From positions 1 through 6,660 of the forward strand of contig JAILNW010000330.1 of the NCBI GenBank assembly GCA_024691145.1: 6,660 nucleotides of DNA. Reading direction: 5' to 3'. The notes under the pieces were generated by a model that was not told where the DNA came from, made no database searches, and saw only the letters and a list, made by a program, of their open reading frames with translations. Positions 1-6,471 of the stretch are shown in pieces. The first letter of the stretch is position 1. Each line of letters begins with the position of its first letter. This DNA comes from Lachnospiraceae bacterium. GTDB taxonomy: Bacteria > Bacillota > Clostridia > Lachnospirales > Lachnospiraceae. The position numbers and the translations under genes were made by a program.

Positions 1-101
1 AACAGATTATACACAGTACACTGATTACCACTATGGGACTTTGCTATAATGAATATAGCGGAATATTTGATAATGTAATAACACTGGATGATTTATTTTA
101 A
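1..101 (+). CDS. C-terminal end of an ATP-binding protein, AAA/DUF234-like (partial)
   Basis: An open frame enters from the left edge (first full codon at base 3) and stops at TAA 99-101, leaving 32 residues. The tail contains LITTMGLCYNEYSGIF and ends VITLDDLF. I recognise this from memory as the C-terminus of a widespread family of roughly 450-residue ATP-binding proteins in Clostridia and archaea (ATPase_2 plus DUF234-type C-terminal domain), whose members often end with a TTYGL...NEYSG...VTLDDLF pattern. None of the ATPase motifs lie in the window, so the call rests only on this tail. Function in the family is poorly known. The hairpin just downstream (117-160) could end this transcript, although its T-rich side favours the opposite strand. 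A chance open frame is unlikely given the family-like ending, but the fragment is short. Confidence 0.6.
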   Translation, partial: QIIHSTLITTMGLCYNEYSGIFDNVITLDDLF

Positions 102-116
102 TATCATAATGTAAGT

Positions 117-160
117 AAAAATCAGCGGTTTGAGACAAAAAAGTATCTCGGCCGCTGATT
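117..160 (-). terminator. Intrinsic terminator of the minus-strand membrane protein gene, possibly bidirectional
   Basis: Bases 120-128 (AATCAGCGG) pair perfectly with 152-160 (CCGCTGATT). The inner GAGA at 132-135 pairs with TCTC at 146-149, around an A-rich loop. Read on the minus strand, the hairpin follows the stop codon at 175-177 and runs into five T residues (complement of 117-121), the arrangement of a Rho-independent terminator. On the plus strand the hairpin is followed by ATTAATTAATTAC, a poor T tract, so termination of the gene ending at 101 would be weaker. Confidence 0.85.
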
Positions 161-174
161 AATTAATTACGATA

Positions 175-927
175 TTAATTTAAAGGTGATCCACCCCACT
201 CAACTGCTACAAAGCCAGTTCTTTCAGGTGTCTCTAATGTCTGTTCAGGAACTTCTTTATATTCATCAAGTCCTTTAAATAACATTAAAATTCTAATTGT
301 AGTATCAGGTTTTTCTGAAAATTCAAGTGGCATGTTTTTATCGATTTCATCTTTAGTTGCAAATCTTATGTAATTATACTTGTTTTCCTGAAGCTTTGGA
401 AGCCAGTATATTATAAATTCTTCAGCTTCCTTGTAGTTAAGTCCAAGTAAAGCAAGTTTTTCTTCCAAAAATGAAACAGTATCACTTCCCTTTACAATAA
501 AACCGTCTTCTGTAGAAAATTCATAATCATTAATACCTTCCCAGTAAAGTGAATAAAGATTTTTTCCAGTATCAGTATCTGTAAGGGTTCCATCTGGTTT
601 AGCAATTACATTCCAGCCATCAGCATATTCTGGATAAGAACATGTGATATTTTCAGGCTTTCCAAGTGTAACTGACAACTCAGTCTCTTCCTCTGGATAA
701 AGATAAATAATAGGTTTAAATGCGCCAGTTTGTTGTAATTGCAATTGTCTTTGACGTTCCTGATATCCTTTATAACAAGATACTGCAAAGTAAGCAAGTC
801 CTGCAATAACAGATAAGGCAATTATTGCAAATAAAACAGTAGTACCTACACTACGATATAAACCGTATTCTTCATAATCATCTGAAACTTCAGATATTTC
901 CTCTAATTCTCTGTTTTCATTTTCCAT
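175..927 (-). CDS. Single-pass membrane protein of unknown function with a conserved IIYLYPE domain
   Basis: The 250-residue product has three parts. Residues 1-25 are acidic. Residues about 27-51 are one hydrophobic helix (TVLFAIIALSVIAGLAYFAV core). A soluble domain covers about 70-250. Recognisable conserved-looking blocks are KPIIYLYPEEE (71-81), SYPEYADGWNVIAKPDG (97-113), FIIYWLPKL (171-179), YNYIRFAT (184-191) and PERTGFVAVEWGG (234-246). I recall similar soluble domains in many hypothetical proteins of Firmicutes, but I know no characterised member and assign no function. There is no signal peptidase or lipobox motif, so the helix should stay as an anchor. Charge is acidic before the helix and basic after it (K53, R58, R60), which by the positive-inside rule would put the soluble domain in the cytoplasm. 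The ATG at 925-927 is supported by GGAGGA at 935-940. The gene is monocistronic, with its own promoter and terminator. Confidence 0.9.
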   Translation of the reverse strand: MENENRELEEISEVSDDYEEYGLYRSVGTTVLFAIIALSVIAGLAYFAVSCYKGYQERQRQLQLQQTGAFKPIIYLYPEEETELSVTLGKPENITCSYPEYADGWNVIAKPDGTLTDTDTGKNLYSLYWEGINDYEFSTEDGFIVKGSDTVSFLEEKLALLGLNYKEAEEFIIYWLPKLQENKYNYIRFATKDEIDKNMPLEFSEKPDTTIRILMLFKGLDEYKEVPEQTLETPERTGFVAVEWGGSPLN

Positions 928-934
928 ATAATAA

Positions 935-940
935 TCCTCC
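935..940 (-). promoter_or_regulatory. Ribosome binding site of the membrane protein gene
   Basis: Read on the minus strand, TAGGAGGATTATTATATG places a full GGAGGA seven bases before the ATG at 925-927. This fixes that start codon. Confidence 0.85.
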
Positions 941-959
941 TAAAAATAACTTCATATAA

Positions 960-989
960 ATTATAACATATTAAGTGGTAAGTATACAA
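960..989 (-). promoter_or_regulatory. Extended -10 promoter driving the minus-strand membrane protein gene
   Basis: On the minus strand a perfect -10 hexamer TATAAT (960-965) is preceded by TGT, giving an extended -10. TTGTAT (984-989) sits 18 bases upstream as a partial -35 (TTG conserved). The expected transcript start lies near base 953, leaving a short leader of about 25 bases with the ribosome binding site. Confidence 0.7.
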
Positions 990-1006
990 TGTATTTAAAT
1001 AAGTAG

Positions 1007-1035
1007 TTGCTAAATGTTCTTAAGTCTGTTAAAAT
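1007..1035 (+). promoter_or_regulatory. Extended -10 promoter driving the radical SAM / GTPase-nuclease operon
   Basis: TTGCTA (1007-1012) is separated by 17 bases from TAAAAT (1030-1035), which is preceded by TGT (1027-1029) and so forms an extended -10. The expected start near 1042 gives a leader of about 37 bases. It diverges from the minus-strand promoter at 960-989; the two -35 elements are about 17 bases apart, so a single bound regulator could affect both. Confidence 0.65.
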
Positions 1036-1065
1036 CAAAAAGTAAAAAGAATGTGAAAAAAGTTT

Positions 1066-1072
1066 GAGAGGA
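1066..1072 (+). promoter_or_regulatory. Ribosome binding site that selects the ATG at 1079
   Basis: GAGAGGA ends six bases before ATG 1079-1081. The frame also opens at a TTG at 1064, but that codon overlaps this Shine-Dalgarno sequence and has none of its own, so the ATG is the start. Confidence 0.75.
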
Positions 1073-1078
1073 ATAATT

Positions 1079-2101
1079 ATGGAGAAGAAATCTATGTATA
1101 ATGATACGTTTTCACACATTTATGTAGAAGAAGATATTAAGGAACATAGAAGAGTTAAGGAGATTTTAAGTAAATACAGTAACTCTGATATTATTTATAT
1201 AAAGCACTATAAAGATATATTTTGCAGAAATGGGCAGAATAGTTTTATGCAGAAGAAAAGCAAAAGCCTTATACTTGCAGAAAAACATGGTACGAAGGTT
1301 TATAAAGGGGCAATTGTGTGCCAGAACTTTGGAAATGAAAACTTTTATTATACATCCTGCATGATGAACTGCCTTTATGACTGTGAATACTGTTATCTTC
1401 AGGGAATGTATTCATCTTCACATGTGGTTGTGTTTGTTAATATAGAAGATATATTCGAAGAAGTAAAGAATATGCTTAAGGAACATTCTGTATATCTTTG
1501 TACATCATATGACACGGATATGACAGCATTTGAAAGTCTTACACACTATACAAAAGAGTGGATTAACTTTGCCAGCAATGTATATAATAATAAACTTTTA
1601 ATTGAGATTAGAACAAAATGTGCCAATGAAAATGTGTGGAAAGAGAATAAGGCAAATGAAAATATAATAGTTGCATTTACTATTTCACCAGATGAAACCA
1701 TACAGTTATATGAGCATAAAACGCCTTCACTTGACAGCAGATTAAAGTGTATAAATACTGCAATTGATAATGGCTATAAGGTAAGACTGTGTTTTGATCC
1801 TATAATTTATTCAAGAGATTTTGAGAAAAAATATAAAGATTTTACTGACTATGTTTTTTCTAAAGTTAATGCCGATAAAATATACGACTGCAGTGCAGGT
1901 TCATTTCGAATATCTAAGGAATATATGAAGATTATGAGAAAAAATAATGAATCATCAGTAGTTATTAATTATCCATATGAAAATATAGAAGGATATTATC
2001 AGTATCCAAAGGAAATACAGGAAAAAATAAAAGATATATCATTAAATTCCATAGGGAAATACTTGCCTAAGGACAAAATAAATTATACGGAGGAATTTTG
2101 A
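1079..2101 (+). CDS. SPL family radical SAM protein (spore photoproduct lyase-like)
   Basis: The 340-residue product carries CLYDCEYCYLQ at 98-108. Its C98-x3-C102-x2-C105 is the iron-sulfur cluster motif of radical SAM enzymes in the spacing used by spore photoproduct lyase. Y104 and Y106 flank the last cysteine, as Y97 and Y99 do in B. subtilis SPL (from memory). C141 in CTSYDTD matches in context the CTSD segment holding the SPL hydrogen-donor cysteine (C141 in B. subtilis). Downstream, IEIRTKC (175-181), VAFTISPDE (198-206) and RLCFDPII (236-243) resemble the later strands of the SPL barrel. Known SPL reverses the 5-thyminyl-5,6-dihydrothymine lesion in spore DNA. Relatives outside sporulation loci often have unknown substrates, so I do not call it splB. 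An extra cysteine, C94, lies four residues before the motif. The gene has its own promoter and overlaps the next start by one base (TGATG), so the two proteins should be made together. Confidence 0.88.
   Translation: MEKKSMYNDTFSHIYVEEDIKEHRRVKEILSKYSNSDIIYIKHYKDIFCRNGQNSFMQKKSKSLILAEKHGTKVYKGAIVCQNFGNENFYYTSCMMNCLYDCEYCYLQGMYSSSHVVVFVNIEDIFEEVKNMLKEHSVYLCTSYDTDMTAFESLTHYTKEWINFASNVYNNKLLIEIRTKCANENVWKENKANENIIVAFTISPDETIQLYEHKTPSLDSRLKCINTAIDNGYKVRLCFDPIIYSRDFEKKYKDFTDYVFSKVNADKIYDCSAGSFRISKEYMKIMRKNNESSVVINYPYENIEGYYQYPKEIQEKIKDISLNSIGKYLPKDKINYTEEF
2089..2094 (+). promoter_or_regulatory. Ribosome binding site inside the radical SAM gene, for the coupled GTPase-nuclease gene
   Basis: GGAGGA lies within the last codons of the upstream gene, six bases before ATG 2101-2103, which shares its A with the upstream TGA (2099-2101). 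The TTG at 2098 that also opens the frame is rejected because the ATG is correctly spaced. Confidence 0.85.
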
Positions 2102-4692
2102 TGAAGCATATAGTAGCGGGAATTCTGGCACATGTAGATGCCGGAAAAACCACCTTATCAGAAGACATATTATATTTATGTGGCAACATAAGAAAAATAG
2201 GAAGAGTAGATAACAGGGATTCTTTCTTTGATAATAACGAATTAGAACGTCAAAGAGGCATAACAATTGTAGCCAAACAGGCAAATATAGAATATAAAGA
2301 CACATTTATATCACTTATAGATACACCAGGACATGTGGATTTTTCGGCAGAGATGGAAAGAACACTGCAGGTGCTTGATTATGCTGTGCTTGTAATAAGT
2401 GCTTTATCTGGTATTGATGGCCATACAATGACCCTATGGAACTTGCTTAAAAGATACAATATTCCAACATTTATCTTTATAAACAAGATGGATCAGAATG
2501 GTGCAGATAGGGAAAATGTTTCTGCATATCTAAAAAAAGAGTTAAGTGACAGCTGTATAGATATTTCCCAGTATAAAGGAAACAACGATATATGCGAAGC
2601 AATAGCATGTACAGATGAGCATGTAATGGAAAAGTATTTAAGCACTATGGAAATAGAAGAAAAGGATATTGCAAGACTTATTAAAGAGAGAAAGCTATTT
2701 CCTGTTTACTTTGGCTCTGCCCTGAAACAGGAAGGTGTGGACAGATTTATAGATGATGTAGATAAATACACACTTGACAGTAGTTATGGGGATAACTTTG
2801 GAGCAAGGGTCTATAAAATTAACAGAGATGAAACAGGAACAAGATTGTCCTTTGCCAAAATTACAGGTGGAAGCATTAAGGTAAAGGAAACAATTGATAT
2901 AGATGGCAAGGAAGAGAAGATTAACCAGATAAGGATATATAATGGGGACAAGTATGAACTTGTAAATGAAGTTTCAAAAGGACAGGTATGTGCATTTACA
3001 GGTCTTGAGGAAACCTATGCAGGCATGGGACTGGGCTTCGAGAAAGATAATATTAAGCCTCTGCTTGTACCTTTGCTTAATTATAAAGTAGATTTTAAAG
3101 ACAGCGATTATAACAAGGTGATAAATGCTTTAAAGGTTATAGAAGATGAGAATCCTGAACTTCATATTAACTGGAATGAAGAATTAAAGGAAATGCAGCT
3201 TCAGATGATGGGAGAAATCCAGCTTGAAATAATAAAAGATACTTTAAAATCAAGGTTTGGTCTTAATATAGATTTTGATGAAGGCGGAATTGTCTATAAA
3301 GAAACAATAAGTAACAGCGTAATAGGTGTGGGGCATTTTGAACCACTTAAACACTATGCTGAGGTTATGCTTTTAATAGAGGCAGGGCAGAGAGGTTCAG
3401 GCATTGTATTTAGCAACCAGTGCAGTGATGATAATCTTGATAAAAACTGGCAGAGCCAGATAATGAACCATCTTGCAAATAAAGAGCATAAGGGAGTGTT
3501 AACAGGTTCAGCCCTTACAGATGTTAAGATTACTTTGTTAAATGGAAAATCCCATATAAAACATACAGAAAGCGGAGACTTCAGACAGGCCTGTTACAGA
3601 GCTGTAAGGGAAGGTCTTATGGAGGCAGAAAGCATGCTGCTTGAACCTTATTACATGTTTACAATTAAACTTCCACAGGACTGTGTGGGACGTGCCATGA
3701 CTGATATAGAACAGGCCTTTGGAACATGCAAAATAAGTGATAAGGTGCCAGAAGAAGGATATATGCTTATCGAAGGAAGAGCACCTGTTAGTACAATAGC
3801 TAATTATAAAACAAGTCTTACATCATACACAAAGGGAAAGGGAAGAATAACCTATGAATACTGTGGTTATGATGCCTGCCATAATGAAGAAGAGGTTATT
3901 TGCAATATGGCATATAACCCGGATGCTGATTTAAGAAATCCCGCTTCAAGTGTTTTCTGCTCCCATGGTGCAGGCTATCTTGTGGAGTGGTTTATGGTTA
4001 AACAGCATATGCATATGTCTCTTCACGAAGATAACAGTGAAAAGGCAAATGAAGCATATATAATAAAGCAAAGCCAGGAACTTCAGAATAAGATAGATCT
4101 GGCACTTGGAACAGAAGAGATAGATGATATAATTAATAGAACAATGTATGCCAACAGTTCCTCTGATTCAAAAAACAAATATAAAAAGGTGGATAACAGT
4201 TATTCAGGAAATTATAAAAGCTTTGGCAAGGCAGTAAAAAAGAATCATATTAATAAAGAAAAGTACCTTCTTGTGGATGGTTATAATATCATTTTTTCAT
4301 GGGATGAGCTAAATGATATTTCCAAGGATAACCTTGATGGAGCAAGAGGAAGATTACTTGATATTATGAGTAATTATAAAGCCATGACAGGATACGAACT
4401 TATGGTAATATTTGATGCATACAGAGTAAAGGGCAGGGGAGAAACTGTACAGACATTTAATAATATTACTGTTGTATATACTAAAGAAAGCCAGACTGCT
4501 GACAGTTATATAGAAAACTTTGCCCATAAAAATGCTGACAAGTATGATATAACTGTTGCAACATCTGATGGATTAGAGCAGATAATAATAAGAGGAGAAG
4601 GGTGCAACCTCATGTCTTCAAGGGATTTATTAGAAGATGTTAATAGAAGAAGTGAACAGTTAAGGGAAAAGTTTAATGTGGAAAGTGAGTAA
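2101..4692 (+). CDS. TetM/EF-G-like translational GTPase fused to a YacP/Rae1-type NYN nuclease domain
   Basis: The product has 863 residues; TetM-type proteins have about 640. The GTPase domain has every G motif: AHVDAGKT (10-17), RGITI (52-56), DTPGH (74-78), NKMD (128-131) and SAL (206-208). Domains II-III follow (about 230-400), then a domain IV-like region (about 400-515, with GVLTGSALTDVKITL near 465-479 and LLEPYYMF at 513-520) and domain V (about 515-590). A family-specific segment contains SSVFCSHGAG (616-625). A hydrophilic basic linker (about 683-720) leads to the NYN domain (721 to about 855): LLVDGYNII (723-731), VIFDAY (769-774), KESQTADSYIE (795-805) and VATSDG (819-824). Its acidic residues D726, D772, D801 and D823 are placed as in Rae1/YacP, which in B. 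subtilis cuts mRNA in the ribosomal A site during translation. The expected role is GTP-dependent ribosome binding with mRNA cleavage; this is inference. The tetracycline-contact loop of TetM is not conserved (482-495), so resistance is unlikely. The gene is coupled to the upstream radical SAM gene. Confidence 0.9.
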   Translation: MKHIVAGILAHVDAGKTTLSEDILYLCGNIRKIGRVDNRDSFFDNNELERQRGITIVAKQANIEYKDTFISLIDTPGHVDFSAEMERTLQVLDYAVLVISALSGIDGHTMTLWNLLKRYNIPTFIFINKMDQNGADRENVSAYLKKELSDSCIDISQYKGNNDICEAIACTDEHVMEKYLSTMEIEEKDIARLIKERKLFPVYFGSALKQEGVDRFIDDVDKYTLDSSYGDNFGARVYKINRDETGTRLSFAKITGGSIKVKETIDIDGKEEKINQIRIYNGDKYELVNEVSKGQVCAFTGLEETYAGMGLGFEKDNIKPLLVPLLNYKVDFKDSDYNKVINALKVIEDENPELHINWNEELKEMQLQMMGEIQLEIIKDTLKSRFGLNIDFDEGGIVYKETISNSVIGVGHFEPLKHYAEVMLLIEAGQRGSGIVFSNQCSDDNLDKNWQSQIMNHLANKEHKGVLTGSALTDVKITLLNGKSHIKHTESGDFRQACYRAVREGLMEAESMLLEPYYMFTIKLPQDCVGRAMTDIEQAFGTCKISDKVPEEGYMLIEGRAPVSTIANYKTSLTSYTKGKGRITYEYCGYDACHNEEEVICNMAYNPDADLRNPASSVFCSHGAGYLVEWFMVKQHMHMSLHEDNSEKANEAYIIKQSQELQNKIDLALGTEEIDDIINRTMYANSSSDSKNKYKKVDNSYSGNYKSFGKAVKKNHINKEKYLLVDGYNIIFSWDELNDISKDNLDGARGRLLDIMSNYKAMTGYELMVIFDAYRVKGRGETVQTFNNITVVYTKESQTADSYIENFAHKNADKYDITVATSDGLEQIIIRGEGCNLMSSRDLLEDVNRRSEQLREKFNVESE

Positions 4693-4711
4693 GCCCATAT
4701 ATTGTACTGCA

Positions 4712-4741
4712 TTGACATCAAACATTAAAATATGTTAATCT
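4712..4741 (+). promoter_or_regulatory. Promoter of the AAA/PD-(D/E)XK gene
   Basis: A perfect -35 TTGACA (4712-4717) is followed 18 bases later by TAATCT (4736-4741), a weak -10 rescued by TGT just upstream. It lies in the 90-base gap after the fusion gene. No terminator hairpin was found in that gap, so read-through from the upstream operon could add to expression. Confidence 0.55.
4721..4736. repeat. Small inverted repeat inside the promoter spacer
   Basis: AACAT (4721-4725) and ATGTT (4732-4736) are perfect inverted copies separated by six bases. They sit between the -35 and -10 elements of the promoter at 4712-4741, where a repressor operator could lie. Arms of five bases in AT-rich DNA can arise by chance, so an operator role is only a suggestion. 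Confidence 0.3.
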
Positions 4742-4767
4742 TATTAAGAAGAACTACACTCAAACAG

Positions 4768-4775
4768 AAGGAAGG
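4768..4775 (+). promoter_or_regulatory. Ribosome binding site of the AAA/PD-(D/E)XK gene
   Basis: AAGGAAGG ends seven bases before ATG 4783-4785 and supports that start. There is no competing upstream start with a comparable site. Confidence 0.7.
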
Positions 4776-4782
4776 TTGCTAG

Positions 4783-6462
4783 ATGAAGAAAAAAACAATA
4801 TGTGGAACCGATGATTATAGAAAACTTATAGAGTCAAATGGGTATTATGTAGATAAGACATTACTAATACAGGAACTATTAGAAAGTGGCTCGGAGATTA
4901 CTCTTATCACTCGTCCAAGACGTTTTGGCAAAACTCTTAATATGACAATGTTAAGAGATTTCTTTGATATTAATCAGGATTCAAAGGCTATATTTGAAGG
5001 AACAAATATAATGAAAACCGAGTATGCTGATAAGATTAATAGTGTACCAATTATATATTTGACTTTTAAAGATTGCAATGGAGTTAATGCAGATAGTCTT
5101 ATAGTTGCTTTGAAAAATCAATTACGTTATGAATATTTGAGGCAGCTTAAGAATATTCATGACAAAAGTAAAATATCTGAAGAACTTTATAGAATATTCT
5201 TACAGTATAAAGAAATACTGATAGATGCAAGAATTGATATAGAATATGTTAAAAATATATTGCCTGATACTATTAAATTGCTAGCCAATATACTTAATGA
5301 GTATTATGGAATTAAGCCAATTATTATTATAGATGAATATGACAATCCTTTTATCGAAGCTAAAACAAATGGTTATTATGATGATGTAAGAGGAATATTA
5401 GCAGACATATTTGGTAACACATTTAAAGGAAATAGTTATATTGAAAAAGGAGTTATGACAGGTATACAGCGTATAGCACAGGAAAGTATATTCTCAAAGT
5501 TTAATAATCCTTCTGTATGTACAGTTGTGGATGAGGAGTATGCTGATAAGTTTGGATTAACAGAAGAAGAAACCAAAGAATATTTGAATTACTTTGATAT
5601 GGAATACAATAAAAAAGTAAAGCAATATTACGATGGATACAATTTTTCAGGATTTGATGTGTATAATCCTATGTCTATAACATCATTAATAAAGAAAAAG
5701 GGAAAACTTGATAGTTACTGGGTTAATACATCATCCAACACATTGATAAAGGAAGAAATACCTAAAGCAGATAAGGATTTCATAAAGAAGTTTGAAAAAC
5801 TTATAGAAGAAGGCTCGTGTATTGTTAGTATAGACCTTCGAATTACATTTCAGGAAAAACAAACAAGCAGTACATTGTGGGGACTATTACTAAATGCGGG
5901 ATATATTACAGTGCAAAAGAACTTAGGTGATGGGGACTACAGAATAAGGATTCCAAATGAGGAAGTAAAGAAAGAGTTTAAGAGTATTGTTGCGGAATAT
6001 ACACGAATTGGCGAAAGCACATTAAAGGATTTATTCAGAGCCTTGCAAGACAAGGACATGAAGGAATTTATGAATGTTTATGAAGACATTATTTTTAACT
6101 GTACTTCATGTTTTGACGACAGAGATATGGAGAACTCATATCACATGCTTATGCTTGGAATGAGCATATTCCTTGAACCTGATTTTAGAGTTGAGTCAAA
6201 CAGGGAAAGAGGAAAAGAAAGGTCGGATATATCTATATATGCAAAGAATGATAGAGATATTAATGTTATAATTGAGTATAAGTTTGAAAAGACTGATAAT
6301 TATAATATTCTCGAAAATAAAGCAAAGGAAGCTTTACAGCAGATACATGATAATAAATATTACAGCAGCATGAATGGAGAAGTGCTGTTAATAGGCATAG
6401 CACATAGCATTAAAGACTTTGCTATGGAACATGAGATAATAGAAACAAAAAGCAGATTATAA
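4783..6462 (+). CDS. AAA-ATPase-like protein with C-terminal PD-(D/E)XK nuclease-like domain (DUF1703 type)
   Basis: The 559-residue product is full length for the family (AAA-ATPase_like, PF09820, plus PDDEXK_9/DUF1703, PF08011; both recognised by pattern). The N-terminus has the family hallmark of a YYVDKT segment (21-26) before the nucleotide-binding loop RPRRFGKT (44-51), a Walker A variant in which arginines replace the usual first glycine region. Walker B is IIIIDEYD (180-187), followed by NPF. GVMTGIQRIAQESIFS (223-238) and YYDGYNF (282-288) are further family signatures. The C-terminal domain has the nuclease-like core RSDI (480-483) and VIIEYK (495-500), giving candidate catalytic D482, E498 and K500. 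The biological role of the family is not established. Members occur in many copies per genome in gut bacteria, which suggests mobile or defence-related behaviour, but this is inference. The gene has its own promoter and a strong terminator, so it looks like an independent cassette. Confidence 0.92.
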   Translation: MKKKTICGTDDYRKLIESNGYYVDKTLLIQELLESGSEITLITRPRRFGKTLNMTMLRDFFDINQDSKAIFEGTNIMKTEYADKINSVPIIYLTFKDCNGVNADSLIVALKNQLRYEYLRQLKNIHDKSKISEELYRIFLQYKEILIDARIDIEYVKNILPDTIKLLANILNEYYGIKPIIIIDEYDNPFIEAKTNGYYDDVRGILADIFGNTFKGNSYIEKGVMTGIQRIAQESIFSKFNNPSVCTVVDEEYADKFGLTEEETKEYLNYFDMEYNKKVKQYYDGYNFSGFDVYNPMSITSLIKKKGKLDSYWVNTSSNTLIKEEIPKADKDFIKKFEKLIEEGSCIVSIDLRITFQEKQTSSTLWGLLLNAGYITVQKNLGDGDYRIRIPNEEVKKEFKSIVAEYTRIGESTLKDLFRALQDKDMKEFMNVYEDIIFNCTSCFDDRDMENSYHMLMLGMSIFLEPDFRVESNRERGKERSDISIYAKNDRDINVIIEYKFEKTDNYNILENKAKEALQQIHDNKYYSSMNGEVLLIGIAHSIKDFAMEHEIIETKSRL

Positions 6463-6471
6463 TGATAAAAC

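Noticed and set aside
606..821. 71-codon open frame on the minus strand inside the membrane protein gene
   Set aside because: It lies in another frame of a well-supported gene with its own promoter and ribosome binding site, and its translation has no recognisable features.
1064..1078. Upstream TTG start for the radical SAM protein
   Set aside because: The TTG overlaps the Shine-Dalgarno sequence that serves the ATG at 1079 and has no site of its own.
2098..2100. TTG start for the GTPase-nuclease gene
   Set aside because: The ATG at 2101 is well spaced from GGAGGA and begins the usual MKHIVAGILAHVDAG family N-terminus.
2042..2305. 87-codon minus-strand open frame across the radical SAM / GTPase junction
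   Set aside because: It is antisense to the conserved GTPase start, including the P-loop, and its translation is a low-complexity Leu/Cys/Tyr-rich string typical of antisense AT-rich coding DNA.
2101..4692. Tetracycline resistance gene (tet(M)-like)
   Set aside because: The GTPase is related, but the tetracycline-contact loop is replaced, there is a nuclease fusion, and no mobile-element context is present.
4506..4721. 71-codon minus-strand open frame over the end of the NYN domain
   Set aside because: It is antisense to conserved NYN residues and lacks a convincing ribosome binding site.
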